A stretch of 64,000 nucleotides of DNA from an uncultured Alphaproteobacteria bacterium (GCA_943789475.1 CALSUG010000001.1:62001-126000); one strand, 5' to 3'; shown: positions 29,084 through 37,743, counted from the first letter of the stretch. Made by a program: numbers and translations. Notes: generated by a model from the sequence alone, not told the origin.

Positions 29084-30241
29084 TTATTCCAACCCAACAA
29101 GTGATCGTGCGTAACTGTCCGCCGTAAATGGTTGAAGGTCATCTATCCCCTCACCCACACCAACAGCATGAACAGGTATACCAAATTGATCCGCCAGCGC
29201 GACAACGATTCCACCCTTGGCAGAACCATCCAATTTTGTAACGACAAGACCCGACACATCGACAAGTTCTTTAAACGTTTCAACCTGCGACACCGCATTT
29301 TGTCCTGTTGTGGAATCCAACACCAACAATGTTGCGTGTGGCGCCGTTTCATCTTGTTTTTGAATGACACGAATAATTTTTTGTAATTCTTCCATCAGAT
29401 TTTTCTTGTTGTGCAAACGACCTGCTGTGTCGATAAGTAAAACATCAACACCTTCAGCCTTTGCACGTTCGATCGCTTGGAATGCAACCGATGCAGGATC
29501 AGCACCAACTTCGCCTGTAACAACTTCACAGTGGTTGCGATCACCCCAAACCTTTAACTGATCCACCGCCGCCGCGCGGAATGTATCGGCCGCAGCCATC
29601 ATAACCTTTTTACCATCACGTTGTAATTGAGCAGTCATTTTACCAATGGTCGTGGTTTTTCCTGCACCATTCACACCAGTCATTAAAATAATATTTGGTA
29701 TCGCATTTGGGCGTGTATAAAGCGGTTTTGCAACAGGATCCAAAATCGCGGTAATCAATTGTGCCAAAGTTTCTTTAATTTCTATCTCGTCGACTTCTTT
29801 TCCAAATCGAGACGCAGAAAAATCAGCAATTATTTTAGCCGCTGTTTTTGGACCTAGATCAGAAACGACCAATGCATCTTCCAAATCTTGAAGCGCGTCT
29901 TCATCTAATTTTGTCTTGGTTAATACATCACCTAATTTTTGAGAGGATTTTTTAAGACCATCCGCCAAACGAGATAACCATCCCCCCTCTTCCGTATGAT
30001 CAGAAAGTTCTTCTTCCTCTTTTGCATCTTCAGTGATTGTGTGCGATGGGACTGGTGTATCTTCCAGTTCCTCAACAATATTATTTTCAGTTTTATTAAG
30101 GTCTTGCTTTTGATCTGCGGACATATCCGCATCATAATCTGTTGAAGGTTCTATCGCAGGATCGGAATCAGAATGAAGAAGCTTGTCCTCTGCTTCTTGT
30201 TTTTCTTGCTCAGTGGTATTTTTCTTTTTTCTCCAAAACAT
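29084..30241 (-). CDS. ftsY: Signal recognition particle receptor FtsY
   Basis: SRP receptor GTPase that docks ribosome-SRP complexes at the inner membrane. An acidic A domain (residues about 1-80) leads into the helical N domain and the G domain with 'GVNGAGKTTTIGK' (G1), 'MAAADTFRAAAVDQL', 'LIDTAGRLHNKKNLMEEL' (G3) and 'VVTKLDGSAKGGI' (G4). Length of 385 aa is normal. Its partner Ffh is encoded 4.4 kb away. ftsY and mtaB are close neighbours in many alphaproteobacteria; here two small membrane proteins and an HD protein lie between them. Confidence 0.96.
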   Translation of the reverse strand: MFWRKKKNTTEQEKQEAEDKLLHSDSDPAIEPSTDYDADMSADQKQDLNKTENNIVEELEDTPVPSHTITEDAKEEEELSDHTEEGGWLSRLADGLKKSSQKLGDVLTKTKLDEDALQDLEDALVVSDLGPKTAAKIIADFSASRFGKEVDEIEIKETLAQLITAILDPVAKPLYTRPNAIPNIILMTGVNGAGKTTTIGKMTAQLQRDGKKVMMAAADTFRAAAVDQLKVWGDRNHCEVVTGEVGADPASVAFQAIERAKAEGVDVLLIDTAGRLHNKKNLMEELQKIIRVIQKQDETAPHATLLVLDSTTGQNAVSQVETFKELVDVSGLVVTKLDGSAKGGIVVALADQFGIPVHAVGVGEGIDDLQPFTADSYARSLVGLE

Positions 30242-30268
30242 GGCACCACTTTATGCCTCTAAAAATGC

Positions 30269-30616
30269 TTAGGCAAGGAAGAAATAAACACCTGCACACG
30301 TAATCATCGGCCCGATCATTTGAACAAGTGATGGTAATTTTTTAACCTTAAACAAGCCACGTATAAAAATAATTGCAAAAAACAAGATAAGAAACGACAC
30401 GTGAACAGTCAGGATAGAGATATCAAATTCAAAAACCGCTATATTTAACATCTTAGTAAAGAACAACGTAAATGGCACCGACAATACCGCCATAACCACA
30501 CATATTTTTTTTATACTTACATTTTTAAACGCCAGATGACCAAAACAAACAAATGCAAAAACTAGTGATGCAATAAACAACGGCAATAGGACTGGGAAAA
30601 TTTCAATATTAATCAT
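30269..30616 (-). CDS. Hypothetical membrane protein (115 aa, four helices)
   Basis: Four predicted membrane helices with short loops ('LLPLFIASLVFAFVCFGHLA', 'KKICVVMAVLSVPFTLFFT', 'VHVSFLILFFAIIFIRGLF', 'MIGPMITCAGVYFFLA'). No family recognised. The start overlaps the end of the upstream 173-aa membrane protein by four bases (ATGA), indicating coupled expression and perhaps a two-subunit complex. Confidence 0.65.
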   Translation of the reverse strand: MINIEIFPVLLPLFIASLVFAFVCFGHLAFKNVSIKKICVVMAVLSVPFTLFFTKMLNIAVFEFDISILTVHVSFLILFFAIIFIRGLFKVKKLPSLVQMIGPMITCAGVYFFLA

Positions 30617-31134
30617 TTTTTGCTCTTCTTATACCTGTGGACCAAACGAGAGTACGTCATCATTGCCCCAACAATAATAAGAGATACAGCGCCCATTTCT
30701 TGATAATTCAAATATTTTTCATTAAAAATGGCGCCTATAGTTAAAAATATCGATAGTGAACTAACCATATGTATTATCGTAATTTGTCCGATATTCATGT
30801 AGGCATGTGCACGCCTATTTGCTGGTGTTACCATAAACATCATCACAACCCCGCCCAACAGCACAATAAGTGTTAAAATAAAAGATGGTAATAATGTTGA
30901 GTATTCCAATGTGCCATAGAGTGTAAAAACAAAAACAGCATGGGACGATAAAATGGCCCAAATCGATTTTTCAACATCACTATTGATACGACCAATTGTT
31001 CGGCGTGCAGGACGACCAGGTAATGGTGTTTCCAAATTATCTGGGTTTTGGGCAAAGTTCATCACCCCCACAAACATAAAATATGCCCACAGCGATAAAA
31101 ACAAAACAATTGAAAAACCAATAGTAAGAATCAT
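30613..31134 (-). CDS. Hypothetical membrane protein (173 aa, about five helices)
   Basis: Membrane protein with an N-terminal helix, a cytosolic-looking basic loop ('LETPLPGRPARRTIGRINSD') and four more helices. No family recognised. Translationally coupled to the following 115-aa membrane protein. The upstream region to 31240 is AT-rich and separates it from the divergent HD/PDEase-like gene. Confidence 0.65.
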   Translation of the reverse strand: MILTIGFSIVLFLSLWAYFMFVGVMNFAQNPDNLETPLPGRPARRTIGRINSDVEKSIWAILSSHAVFVFTLYGTLEYSTLLPSFILTLIVLLGGVVMMFMVTPANRRAHAYMNIGQITIIHMVSSLSIFLTIGAIFNEKYLNYQEMGAVSLIIVGAMMTYSRLVHRYKKSKK

Positions 31135-31240
31135 AATAGATTTTAATTTTATACCTAACAGTATAAAAAATCGAATATATTCTTAATACAAGGCATCCTT
31201 TTCTTGACATTCACCATTAAAAATTGCCATAAATTACATT

Positions 31241-32152
31241 ATGTCATTATTTTTAGATCGAAATACACGCCTGAGTGGTTCTCAATTATCCGATAAATTT
31301 TGCGAGTTAACTTTAAAACAGTGGCCTCGCAAAGCACCTTATAATCTTGCCAAATATGTTTTCAATTGGGCTCTAAAGGATTTATTGACTCCATGGAATA
31401 ACAATCAAATTCGTGGTGATATCGAATTAACCAAGAACAATACACATCTTATTAGGGCAATTGGTGAAATTTCTTATGAAATAGGAATGAACGTTTTTCC
31501 TGCATATCACGATACATACCATACAGCCTCTGTCGTAATGATGAGCGCTTATTTTATAAAACAAGATGGTCGATTTAACACAACACAGTATTTAACAGGT
31601 GTCTGTGCCGCGATGGGACATGATTTGTGGCATCCTGGCAAAGGGAACCCTGAAGACAACTGTGCGTTTAACGAACGTAATTCCGTAAAAAAAGTTGCTG
31701 AGATTTTACGCAAACATGATGTTGAGGAAAAAACAATAGAACAAGTCACCGCCATTATCATTTCAACAAGCCCAAATGGCCCGCATCAATTTATCAAATC
31801 TAATTTCAAAGAAGGCACACCACAACCTGAACAGGAAATTTTACAAAACGATCCCCTGTTGCTCGAACTTACAAAAATTATATGTGACGCTGATATTTTT
31901 GCTAGTGCAGGTGTTAATCTTGCTTCATCAAAAAACACATCACAAAAACTGACTAAAGAAGCAGAAGCAGCAGGACAAAATATTGATTTTGAAACACGAG
32001 AATCATTACTTTTTTTCTTGGACAACATTGTTGGCAAAGATGGATTCGCCAGTAAAATTGCGCAAGATTTAGCTAACGTTAATTTCCATCACATCCGAGA
32101 GGCAACAAAAGACAGTTTAGCACCCGCAAACCGTCGCCTAGGATTCGATTAA
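31241..32152 (+). CDS. HD-domain protein resembling class I cyclic-nucleotide phosphodiesterases
   Basis: The metal site pattern of eukaryotic-type PDEase I is recognisable: 'YHDTYHTASVVM' (H90, H94), 'AAMGHDLWHPG' (H127, D128, H131) followed by an Asn-rich 'GNPEDNCAFNERNS', and a late 'ICDADIFASAG'. Bacterial class I PDEs are uncommon relative to class III enzymes. The first about 80 residues are unique. At 303 aa it is a stand-alone catalytic domain without GAF or membrane segments. cAMP or cGMP hydrolysis is inference; another phosphohydrolase activity is possible. Convergent with mtaB, four-base overlap at the stops. Confidence 0.7.
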   Translation: MSLFLDRNTRLSGSQLSDKFCELTLKQWPRKAPYNLAKYVFNWALKDLLTPWNNNQIRGDIELTKNNTHLIRAIGEISYEIGMNVFPAYHDTYHTASVVMMSAYFIKQDGRFNTTQYLTGVCAAMGHDLWHPGKGNPEDNCAFNERNSVKKVAEILRKHDVEEKTIEQVTAIIISTSPNGPHQFIKSNFKEGTPQPEQEILQNDPLLLELTKIICDADIFASAGVNLASSKNTSQKLTKEAEAAGQNIDFETRESLLFFLDNIVGKDGFASKIAQDLANVNFHHIREATKDSLAPANRRLGFD

Positions 32153-33396
32153 ACTACCTGCCCCTTTAAAAGGCCATCTTCATATGATGTAATTTTGATA
32201 GTGTGGAACGTGCCTGCATCCATACGTTTGTCCAATTCGACTTCGGCAAAATGTTCGGTACGCCCGTGACCATTTTGTTCAATAATCACGCTTGTTTTTT
32301 TACCGACTTGCGCTTGGTTAAATTTCTCTACTTGGCGTTCCCCTGCCTCGCGCAATAACTTTGCACGTTGCTTACGGATCGGATGATCAACCTGTGGCAT
32401 TTTCGCCGCTGGCGTTCCGTCACGTTCTGAATACGGAAAAACATGCAAGAATGTTAAATCGCATTCATCAACAATACGGTGCGTGTTTTCAAACATTTCA
32501 TCCGTTTCCGTTGGGAAACCTGCAATGATGTCCGCACCAAAAACGATATCGGGGCGCAACGTGCGCGCCTTTTGACACACATCAATCACGTCTTGTCGCA
32601 AATGGCGACGTTTCATCCGTTTTAAGACCATATCGTCGCCCGCTTGTAACGACAGATGTAGATGAGGCATAAATCGTGGTTCATTTTCAATCAACCACCA
32701 CATATCCTCGTCAATCTCAACAGGATCAAGTGAGGATAAGCGAAGACGTTTTAAATCAGGAACCAACGCCATAACACGACGTATCATTTGTCCCAATTGC
32801 GGTTTCCCTGGCAAATCAGGGCCATAAGATGTCACATCAACCCCTGTCATCACAACCTCATTAAACCCTTGTTCAACAAGATGTTTAACATTATCCGCAA
32901 TCATACCAATGGGGACAGAGCGCGAATTGCCACGGCCATAGGGAATAATACAAAACGTACATCGATGATCACATCCATTTTGCACCTGCAGGAAAGCGCG
33001 CGCACGTCCGTCAAATCCATCAACAAGATGCGATGCGGTTTCCTCAACTGTCATAATATCATTTACAATAATTCGCTCGTCCGTTTCTAATCCCCATGTT
33101 TTGGCCTCTAACTTCAAATCATTTCCGATAATGCGATCAATTTCTGGCATCGCCGCATAACTATCTGGATCAATTTGTGATGCGCACCCCGTCACAATAA
33201 TTTTCGCCTCAGGATTATCTTTACGGGCACGACGAATGGCTTGACGAACCGAACGTTCCGCCTCTTTCGTCACGGCACAACTATTGACAATAATGGCGTT
33301 ATCCAGCCCCGCATCCGTGGCATGCTTACGCATAACCTCTGATTCATACGCATTCAAACGACACCCAAAGGTCAATATTTCTGGTTCAGATTTCAT
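32149..33396 (-). CDS. mtaB: tRNA t6A37 methylthiotransferase MtaB
   Basis: Radical-SAM enzyme adding a methylthio group to t6A37 of tRNA to give ms2t6A. The UPF0004 domain begins 'ILTFGCRLNAYESE' (C12), the radical-SAM cluster motif is 'CDHRCTFCIIPYGRG', and a C-terminal TRAM-like domain follows. Length of 415 aa is typical of the alphaproteobacterial form. It depends on the t6A pathway, of which TsaB is encoded at 22.6 kb. Confidence 0.94.
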   Translation of the reverse strand: MKSEPEILTFGCRLNAYESEVMRKHATDAGLDNAIIVNSCAVTKEAERSVRQAIRRARKDNPEAKIIVTGCASQIDPDSYAAMPEIDRIIGNDLKLEAKTWGLETDERIIVNDIMTVEETASHLVDGFDGRARAFLQVQNGCDHRCTFCIIPYGRGNSRSVPIGMIADNVKHLVEQGFNEVVMTGVDVTSYGPDLPGKPQLGQMIRRVMALVPDLKRLRLSSLDPVEIDEDMWWLIENEPRFMPHLHLSLQAGDDMVLKRMKRRHLRQDVIDVCQKARTLRPDIVFGADIIAGFPTETDEMFENTHRIVDECDLTFLHVFPYSERDGTPAAKMPQVDHPIRKQRAKLLREAGERQVEKFNQAQVGKKTSVIIEQNGHGRTEHFAEVELDKRMDAGTFHTIKITSYEDGLLKGQVV

Positions 33397-33418
33397 GAAT
33401 GTTTATATGCATTTTTTC

Positions 33419-33442
33419 CCGTAAAAAAGCAAGTTTTTACGG
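33419..33442 (-). promoter_or_regulatory. Perfect 9-bp hairpin in mtaB leader region
   Basis: CCGTAAAAA and TTTTTACGG flank a six-base loop, about 25 bp upstream of the mtaB start codon. Not followed by a T run in the mtaB direction, so it is not a conventional terminator for an upstream gene; it may be an operator or a leader structure. Confidence 0.35.
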
Positions 33443-33605
33443 AATATTGTAATTATGTTGTTTTTTACAACTCTTTTGCGCAAAAAATTTGCTTTTTATA
33501 AATTTAGTTCAGTAGGATGATACATCAACAGGCACACAATTGAATGAATTGCATGCCGCGATTGATACCCAAAGAAACCGCAGACGATTTGAAAGGAGAA
33601 AGATC

Positions 33606-33839
33606 ATGCTTGTAACACACCCATATGTACAAAATGTTCACGTTGAAGAAGCCCGCCTTGCCGATGGAACGATTGACCGCGTTCTCATTGTCGAATCAAA
33701 AAAGGACAAGCCCAGCTTCCTTAACGCCTATAATGATAACAAGATGGATGAATTGGTACGCCAATTACAATCCCTTGATACATTGGCAAAAAATGGTTTC
33801 GCCGATTTCAAACGTGTTGAAATCCGTGAAATGCATTAG
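33606..33839 (+). CDS. Hypothetical protein (77 aa)
   Basis: Start at 33606 is chosen because GAAAGGAG sits 7-8 bases upstream; an open frame extends 22 codons further upstream but lacks a signal. The product begins MLVTHPYVQNVHVEEARL, is acidic/basic mixed, and ends 'FADFKRVEIREMH'. No family recognised. A strong terminator follows, so it is a monocistronic gene. Confidence 0.65.
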   Translation: MLVTHPYVQNVHVEEARLADGTIDRVLIVESKKDKPSFLNAYNDNKMDELVRQLQSLDTLAKNGFADFKRVEIREMH

Positions 33840-33877
33840 ATCCAGTTAAATACAGACTTTACGATCTCCCTGTAACT

Positions 33878-33905
33878 AAAACCGCTTTTAAGCGGTTTCT
33901 TTTTT
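33878..33905 (+). terminator. Intrinsic terminator
   Basis: AAACCGCT and AGCGGTTT pair around a short T/A loop, followed by CTTTTTT. Ends the 77-aa gene transcript. Confidence 0.85.
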
Positions 33906-33964
33906 ATCCGCTATGTAGTGATTTAAAGCAACAAACATTTATATTTTTCATATAAATCAATCGA

Positions 33965-34447
33965 TTAACTATGCAAAACTCTATGACGACGCCGAATACC
34001 ACGATTAACGTCCCGAGACAACAAACTTACTCCCTGCCCTCCAATCTCATTTGCGTTCTTAAATAAAGATGCCGTATAATCTATCTTACTCAAGTTTGTT
34101 ACCTGCACAAAAGTGGTAAAATTAAATTCAGGATACTGTCTACTTGTTTCCTGTGATCCAAAAAGCGCTATTGCGACTTGTTCATGAGCTTTTTCCTTAA
34201 AACCAGCATGATCAGTATCTTCAATTGTACCAAATTCTTCCAACGGCAAGTTAATTTCTATTGCTACATATCCTCCAAGTTGTCCTACTCCGTCTTCTAT
34301 GGAGATACTATCTTCTCCAATTTTTTTTCCATCTATCTCCATTTTTCTTCCTAGTAATTTTTGCAAATCTAGTAAATCCTGCATATCTTTGATATCCAAC
34401 ATACTGTCTGGGAACATAAAACTGCTAAATATTTTTTTTACTCTCAT
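33965..34447 (-). CDS. Hypothetical protein (160 aa)
   Basis: Start at 34447 (MRVKKIFSSFMFPDS) has AAGGAG seven bases upstream; the frame extends 17 codons upstream without a signal. Soluble, acidic product ('QDLLDLQKLLGRKMEIDGKK', 'GGYVAIEINLPLEEFGT') ending in a basic 'NRGIRRRHRVLHS'. No family recognised. Divergent from the ffh promoter region. Confidence 0.6.
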   Translation of the reverse strand: MRVKKIFSSFMFPDSMLDIKDMQDLLDLQKLLGRKMEIDGKKIGEDSISIEDGVGQLGGYVAIEINLPLEEFGTIEDTDHAGFKEKAHEQVAIALFGSQETSRQYPEFNFTTFVQVTNLSKIDYTASLFKNANEIGGQGVSLLSRDVNRGIRRRHRVLHS

Positions 34448-34511
34448 GGTTTTCTCCTTATTTGCATAAATTATACATATTTCATTTTTAAAAGTCAAAA
34501 CTTAAATTTTC

Positions 34512-34541
34512 TTGACATTTCCCCTTTAACAACGCTATAAC
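34512..34541 (+). promoter_or_regulatory. Promoter of ffh operon
   Basis: TTGACA (34512-34517), 18-bp spacer, TATAAC (34536-34541). Transcription from about 34548 gives a leader of about 90 nt before ffh. Confidence 0.65.
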
Positions 34542-34548
34542 CTGTACA

Positions 34549-34637
34549 AATTCATGAGAGCTGGAATAATTTCAGTGCTTAACGGTACACCCAAGTCGGC
34601 GAATACGCTCACTAGGGATAAAATGGTTATATAATTA
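34549..34637 (+). ncRNA. Candidate structured ffh leader RNA
   Basis: The untranslated leader between the predicted promoter and ffh can form a hairpin CTGGA/TTTCAG (within 34561-34576) enclosed by a possible GAGC...GCTC pairing (about 34557-34560 with 34610-34614 region), followed by an AT-rich single-stranded region up to the ATG. An 'ffh' cis-regulatory RNA motif upstream of alphaproteobacterial ffh genes has been described from comparative genomics; I recognise the context but cannot verify the match, so this is tentative. Confidence 0.35.
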
Positions 34638-36203
34638 ATGTTCGATAGTTTGAGCGATAAATTAGGTGGTATATTTGATGGTCTGATGGGGCGTAAATCC
34701 TTGTCGGAAGACGATGTCAATTTGGCCGCACGCGAAATCCGCATGGCGTTGTTAGAGGCCGATGTCGCCCTACCCGTCGTTAAAGATTTTATCACAAATC
34801 TAAAAGACAAGGCCGTTGGCCAAGACGTTATTAAAGGCGTTAATCCAACACAACAAATCATCAAAATCGTTAATGATGCGCTGGTCGATATGTTGGGTGG
34901 CGCAGATGGCGAAACACAACTTAATATCGATGCGGCGATTCCTGCGCCATTCCTTATGGTTGGTTTACAAGGGTCTGGTAAAACAACATCTACTGGTAAA
35001 ATTGCCAAATTATTAAAAGACAAACATAATAAAAAAATATTGATGGCGTCTTTGGACGTTTATCGCCCTGCCGCACAACAGCAATTGGCTGTCCTTGGCG
35101 AACAAGTCAATGTTGATACGTTGGACATTATCGAAGGGCAAAAGCCCGTTGATATTGCAAAACGTGCGTTGAAGGAGGCTAAATCAAGCGGATACGACAT
35201 CTTATTCCTTGATACCGCTGGTCGTTTGACCATTGATGATGAGTTAATGACAGAGGTTGAACAAGTTCGTGATGCGGTTAACCCTGTTGAAACGCTCCTT
35301 CTTGCCGATGCTATGACAGGACAAGATGCCGTAAACGTTGCGGCGGAATTTGATCGTCGTGTTGGATTGACAGGTATCATGCTTACTCGTGTAGATGGTG
35401 ACGCACGTGGCGGTGCCGCAATGTCCATGCGCGGCATTACAGGTAAACCTATTAAATTAATCGGTACTGGTGAGAAATTAGACGAGATTGAATTTTTCCA
35501 TCCTGATCGTATCGCATCACGCATTCTTGGTATGGGTGATGTTGTTTCATTGGTTGAAAAGGCCGTTGAGACAATCGATGAAAACGAAGCCAAGAAAATG
35601 GCTGAAAAATTCAAAAAGGGAAATTTTGACCTTGATGATTTTGCAAAACAATTAAAACAGCTCCGCTCAATGGGTGGTATGGGCGCCATGTTAAAAATGA
35701 TCCCTGGCCTTGGTAAAATGGCCGGTCAATTGGACGCCGCGGGCATGGATGATTCCATGATTAAAAAACAAGAAGCCATCATGTCATCAATGACAAAGGG
35801 CGAACGCGCACAGCCTAAGATTTTAAACGCATCACGCCGTCGCCGTATTGCGGAAGGTTCAGGAACCAGAGTTCAAGAAGTAAACAAACTGCTGAAACAA
35901 TTTGAGCAAATGCAAAAAATGATGAAGCAGATGAAAAAAATGGGTATGGGCGGCATGATGAAATCCATGAAGGGCCTGATGGGTGGAAACCCACAAATGG
36001 ACGACCTGATGGGACAAATGGAATCTGAAATGGGTACACAACCAGATAACACTGGCCTTGGCGCAAATCCGTTTTTGGGTTCAGGTGGCGGAATGCCACA
36101 AGGTTTTCCTGGGTTACCAGGGATGGATGGTATGGGCGGCAACGCACCATCAAAATCGAGTTTTACAAAAAGTAAAAAGAGTAAGCGTAAGAAGAAAAAG
36201 TAA
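34638..36203 (+). CDS. ffh: Signal recognition particle protein Ffh
   Basis: SRP54 homologue that binds 4.5S RNA and signal peptides. N domain (residues about 1-85), G domain with 'GLQGSGKTTSTGK', 'LDTAGRLTIDDEL' and 'TRVDGDARGGAAMS', then the Met-rich M domain (about 300-435) with 'ASRRRRIAEGSGT' for RNA binding and a 'MQKMMKQMKKMGMGGMM' cluster. The C-terminus is a Gly/Met/Pro-rich tail ending in a run of Lys/Ser, longer than in E. coli; the 521-aa total is at the upper end for the family. First gene of ffh-rpsP-rimM. Confidence 0.97.
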   Translation: MFDSLSDKLGGIFDGLMGRKSLSEDDVNLAAREIRMALLEADVALPVVKDFITNLKDKAVGQDVIKGVNPTQQIIKIVNDALVDMLGGADGETQLNIDAAIPAPFLMVGLQGSGKTTSTGKIAKLLKDKHNKKILMASLDVYRPAAQQQLAVLGEQVNVDTLDIIEGQKPVDIAKRALKEAKSSGYDILFLDTAGRLTIDDELMTEVEQVRDAVNPVETLLLADAMTGQDAVNVAAEFDRRVGLTGIMLTRVDGDARGGAAMSMRGITGKPIKLIGTGEKLDEIEFFHPDRIASRILGMGDVVSLVEKAVETIDENEAKKMAEKFKKGNFDLDDFAKQLKQLRSMGGMGAMLKMIPGLGKMAGQLDAAGMDDSMIKKQEAIMSSMTKGERAQPKILNASRRRRIAEGSGTRVQEVNKLLKQFEQMQKMMKQMKKMGMGGMMKSMKGLMGGNPQMDDLMGQMESEMGTQPDNTGLGANPFLGSGGGMPQGFPGLPGMDGMGGNAPSKSSFTKSKKSKRKKKK

Positions 36204-36236
36204 TTTAATTTTAGTAACATATAAAGGAGTAAACAA

Positions 36237-36719
36237 ATGGCACTAAAAATGAGAATGGCACGCGGTGGCCGCAAAAAAGCACCGTTTTATCGTATCGTTG
36301 TTGCGGATGCCCGCGCACCACGCGATGGTAAATTCATTGAAAAAGTAGGTACATACAACCCACTTTTAAACAAAGATGACACAAACCGTGTGACTTTGAA
36401 CACTGAATTGGTAAAAAAATGGTTGGCAGAAGGCGCACAACCTTCAGAGCGTGTTGCACGTTTCCTTGGTGAAGCAGGCCTAATCGACATGCCGAAAAAC
36501 CGTACTTCAATTGAGAAAGCTAAGCCAAAGGCAAAAGCAGTTCAAATGGCGGCGGACAAGGCTGAAAAATTAGCAGCACAAGCCGAAGCAGCAAAAGAAG
36601 CTGAAGAAGCAGCAAAGGCAGAAGCCGAAGCAGCGGCAGCAGCCCCTGCGGAAGAAGAAGCTCCAGCCGAGGAAGCATCTGCAGAAACACCAGCTGAAGA
36701 AGAGACTAAAGCTGAATAA
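36237..36719 (+). CDS. rpsP: 30S ribosomal protein S16 with long acidic tail
   Basis: The core domain (about residues 1-82, '[20 protein letters not shown]', 'GTYNPLL', '[12 protein letters not shown]') is canonical. It is followed by an approximately 75-residue Ala/Glu/Lys-rich extension, roughly doubling the usual length (about 80-90 aa). Alphaproteobacterial S16 often has such tails, but this one is long. AAAGGAG lies eight bases before the ATG. The 3' end overlaps the rimM reading frame. Confidence 0.97.
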   Translation: MALKMRMARGGRKKAPFYRIVVADARAPRDGKFIEKVGTYNPLLNKDDTNRVTLNTELVKKWLAEGAQPSERVARFLGEAGLIDMPKNRTSIEKAKPKAKAVQMAADKAEKLAAQAEAAKEAEEAAKAEAEAAAAAPAEEEAPAEEASAETPAEEETKAE

Positions 36720-37176
36720 TCAAATCCACATCGGAACAATACGTGGTGCGCACGGGGTGAAAGGCCTTGTGCGCATTGCTGTGTTTGCCGATGACACGTC
36801 CCTATTCGATTATGAACCAACATATAAAATCACCCTTAAAAACAAGCACAAGGGCAATGTATGGCTGGCGGATATTGATGGTATCAATAACAAAGAAGAC
36901 GCCGATGCATTAAAGGCAACAAAGCTTTATTGTGATCGTGATCAACTTACCCCTCCATCAGATGATGAAATATATTTTGCCGATATGGTTGGCATGCAAT
37001 GTGTTGATGAAGATGGCACAATCATTGGCGAGGTTACATCCGTTGATAATTTTGGTGCAGGTGATTTATTGGATATAAAACCACCACAGGGGCATAATTT
37101 CTTCCTATCCTATGATGATAACACTGTCTTATCAATCGATGATAAAATTACAGTGAGAATTCCAGAAATACTCTAA
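36712..37176 (+). CDS. rimM: 16S rRNA processing factor RimM, non-canonical start
   Basis: Ribosome maturation factor for the 30S head domain. The N-terminal RimM motif reads '[18 protein letters not shown]', followed by a PRC-barrel domain ('[20 protein letters not shown]'). The first ATG/GTG/TTG in frame is the GTG at 36757, which lies inside the conserved HGVKG motif and cannot be the true start. The open frame continues upstream through the end of rpsP with CTG codons (for example 36712) as candidate starts, or the start is hidden by a sequence error. The end coordinate is firm; the start is provisional. Confidence 0.85.
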   Translation: MNNQIHIGTIRGAHGVKGLVRIAVFADDTSLFDYEPTYKITLKNKHKGNVWLADIDGINNKEDADALKATKLYCDRDQLTPPSDDEIYFADMVGMQCVDEDGTIIGEVTSVDNFGAGDLLDIKPPQGHNFFLSYDDNTVLSIDDKITVRIPEIL

Positions 37177-37202
37177 AAATAAGTCATTTAAAAAAGAACA
37201 CA

Positions 37203-37673
37203 TCAAGATTTCTTAGTTAAAAAATCAACAAACTCTCTATATTTGTCTGCACTCTCAAAATAATTTTTCTCTAAAAAACAATTTCTACTTTCCAAACGAA
37301 CGACCCCATATTTACGAAAATTATGCGTGTATACATCAACTTTAATAATTTTATTGTAGTATATATTTCTCTCTTTATTGAACGGTGACGCTGGATAAAT
37401 AAAGTGATCACTTTTTACTTCTATATAACCAATTCCATTTTTACATCTATGATAAATGGGAATAAACAATGAAGCAGCTAACAAAAATGAAACAGCTCCG
37501 AATATATAGAAAATTCTCATTTCTCCATCAGGATGTAAAGAATTTTTGCTGGAAAAGGGATCTGACACCTCATATCCCATCCAAGTAAAATATGCTGACA
37601 AAGATCCAAGCATAAAAACTCCTACAATCCCAAAACTTATAGGGTAAGAATATCGGTATTTTTTATTTTGCAT
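37203..37673 (-). CDS. Hypothetical membrane protein (156 aa)
   Basis: Two N-terminal membrane helices ('SFGIVGVFMLGSLSAYFTWM' and 'IFYIFGAVSFLLAASLFIPI') followed by a cytosolic domain of about 80 residues resembling PH-like folds ('YIEVKSDHFIYPASPF', 'KIIKVDVYTHNFRKYGVVRL'). No family assigned. It lies between rimM and element 2; the trmD and rplS genes that commonly follow rimM are not present in the window. Confidence 0.55.
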   Translation of the reverse strand: MQNKKYRYSYPISFGIVGVFMLGSLSAYFTWMGYEVSDPFSSKNSLHPDGEMRIFYIFGAVSFLLAASLFIPIYHRCKNGIGYIEVKSDHFIYPASPFNKERNIYYNKIIKVDVYTHNFRKYGVVRLESRNCFLEKNYFESADKYREFVDFLTKKS

Positions 37674-37728
37674 TTTCTAAACCTTAAAACAAGTACTTAC
37701 AAAAAAATACGAACTATTTGGAAAAATC

Positions 37729-37736
37729 AATGGTGG
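37729..37736 (+). repeat. Putative att core copy, element 2 left (AATGGTGG)
   Basis: Eight-base direct copy of the tRNA-Leu terminus (minus-strand CCACCATT) exactly where AT-rich chromosome gives way to GC-rich element sequence. Confidence 0.5.
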
Positions 37737-37743
37737 ACAAGGA

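Noticed and set aside
34549-34637. 4.5S SRP RNA gene upstream of ffh
   Set aside because: No conserved SRP RNA core (GGAAGGAAGCAGCC-like) is visible; the sequence fits a leader better.
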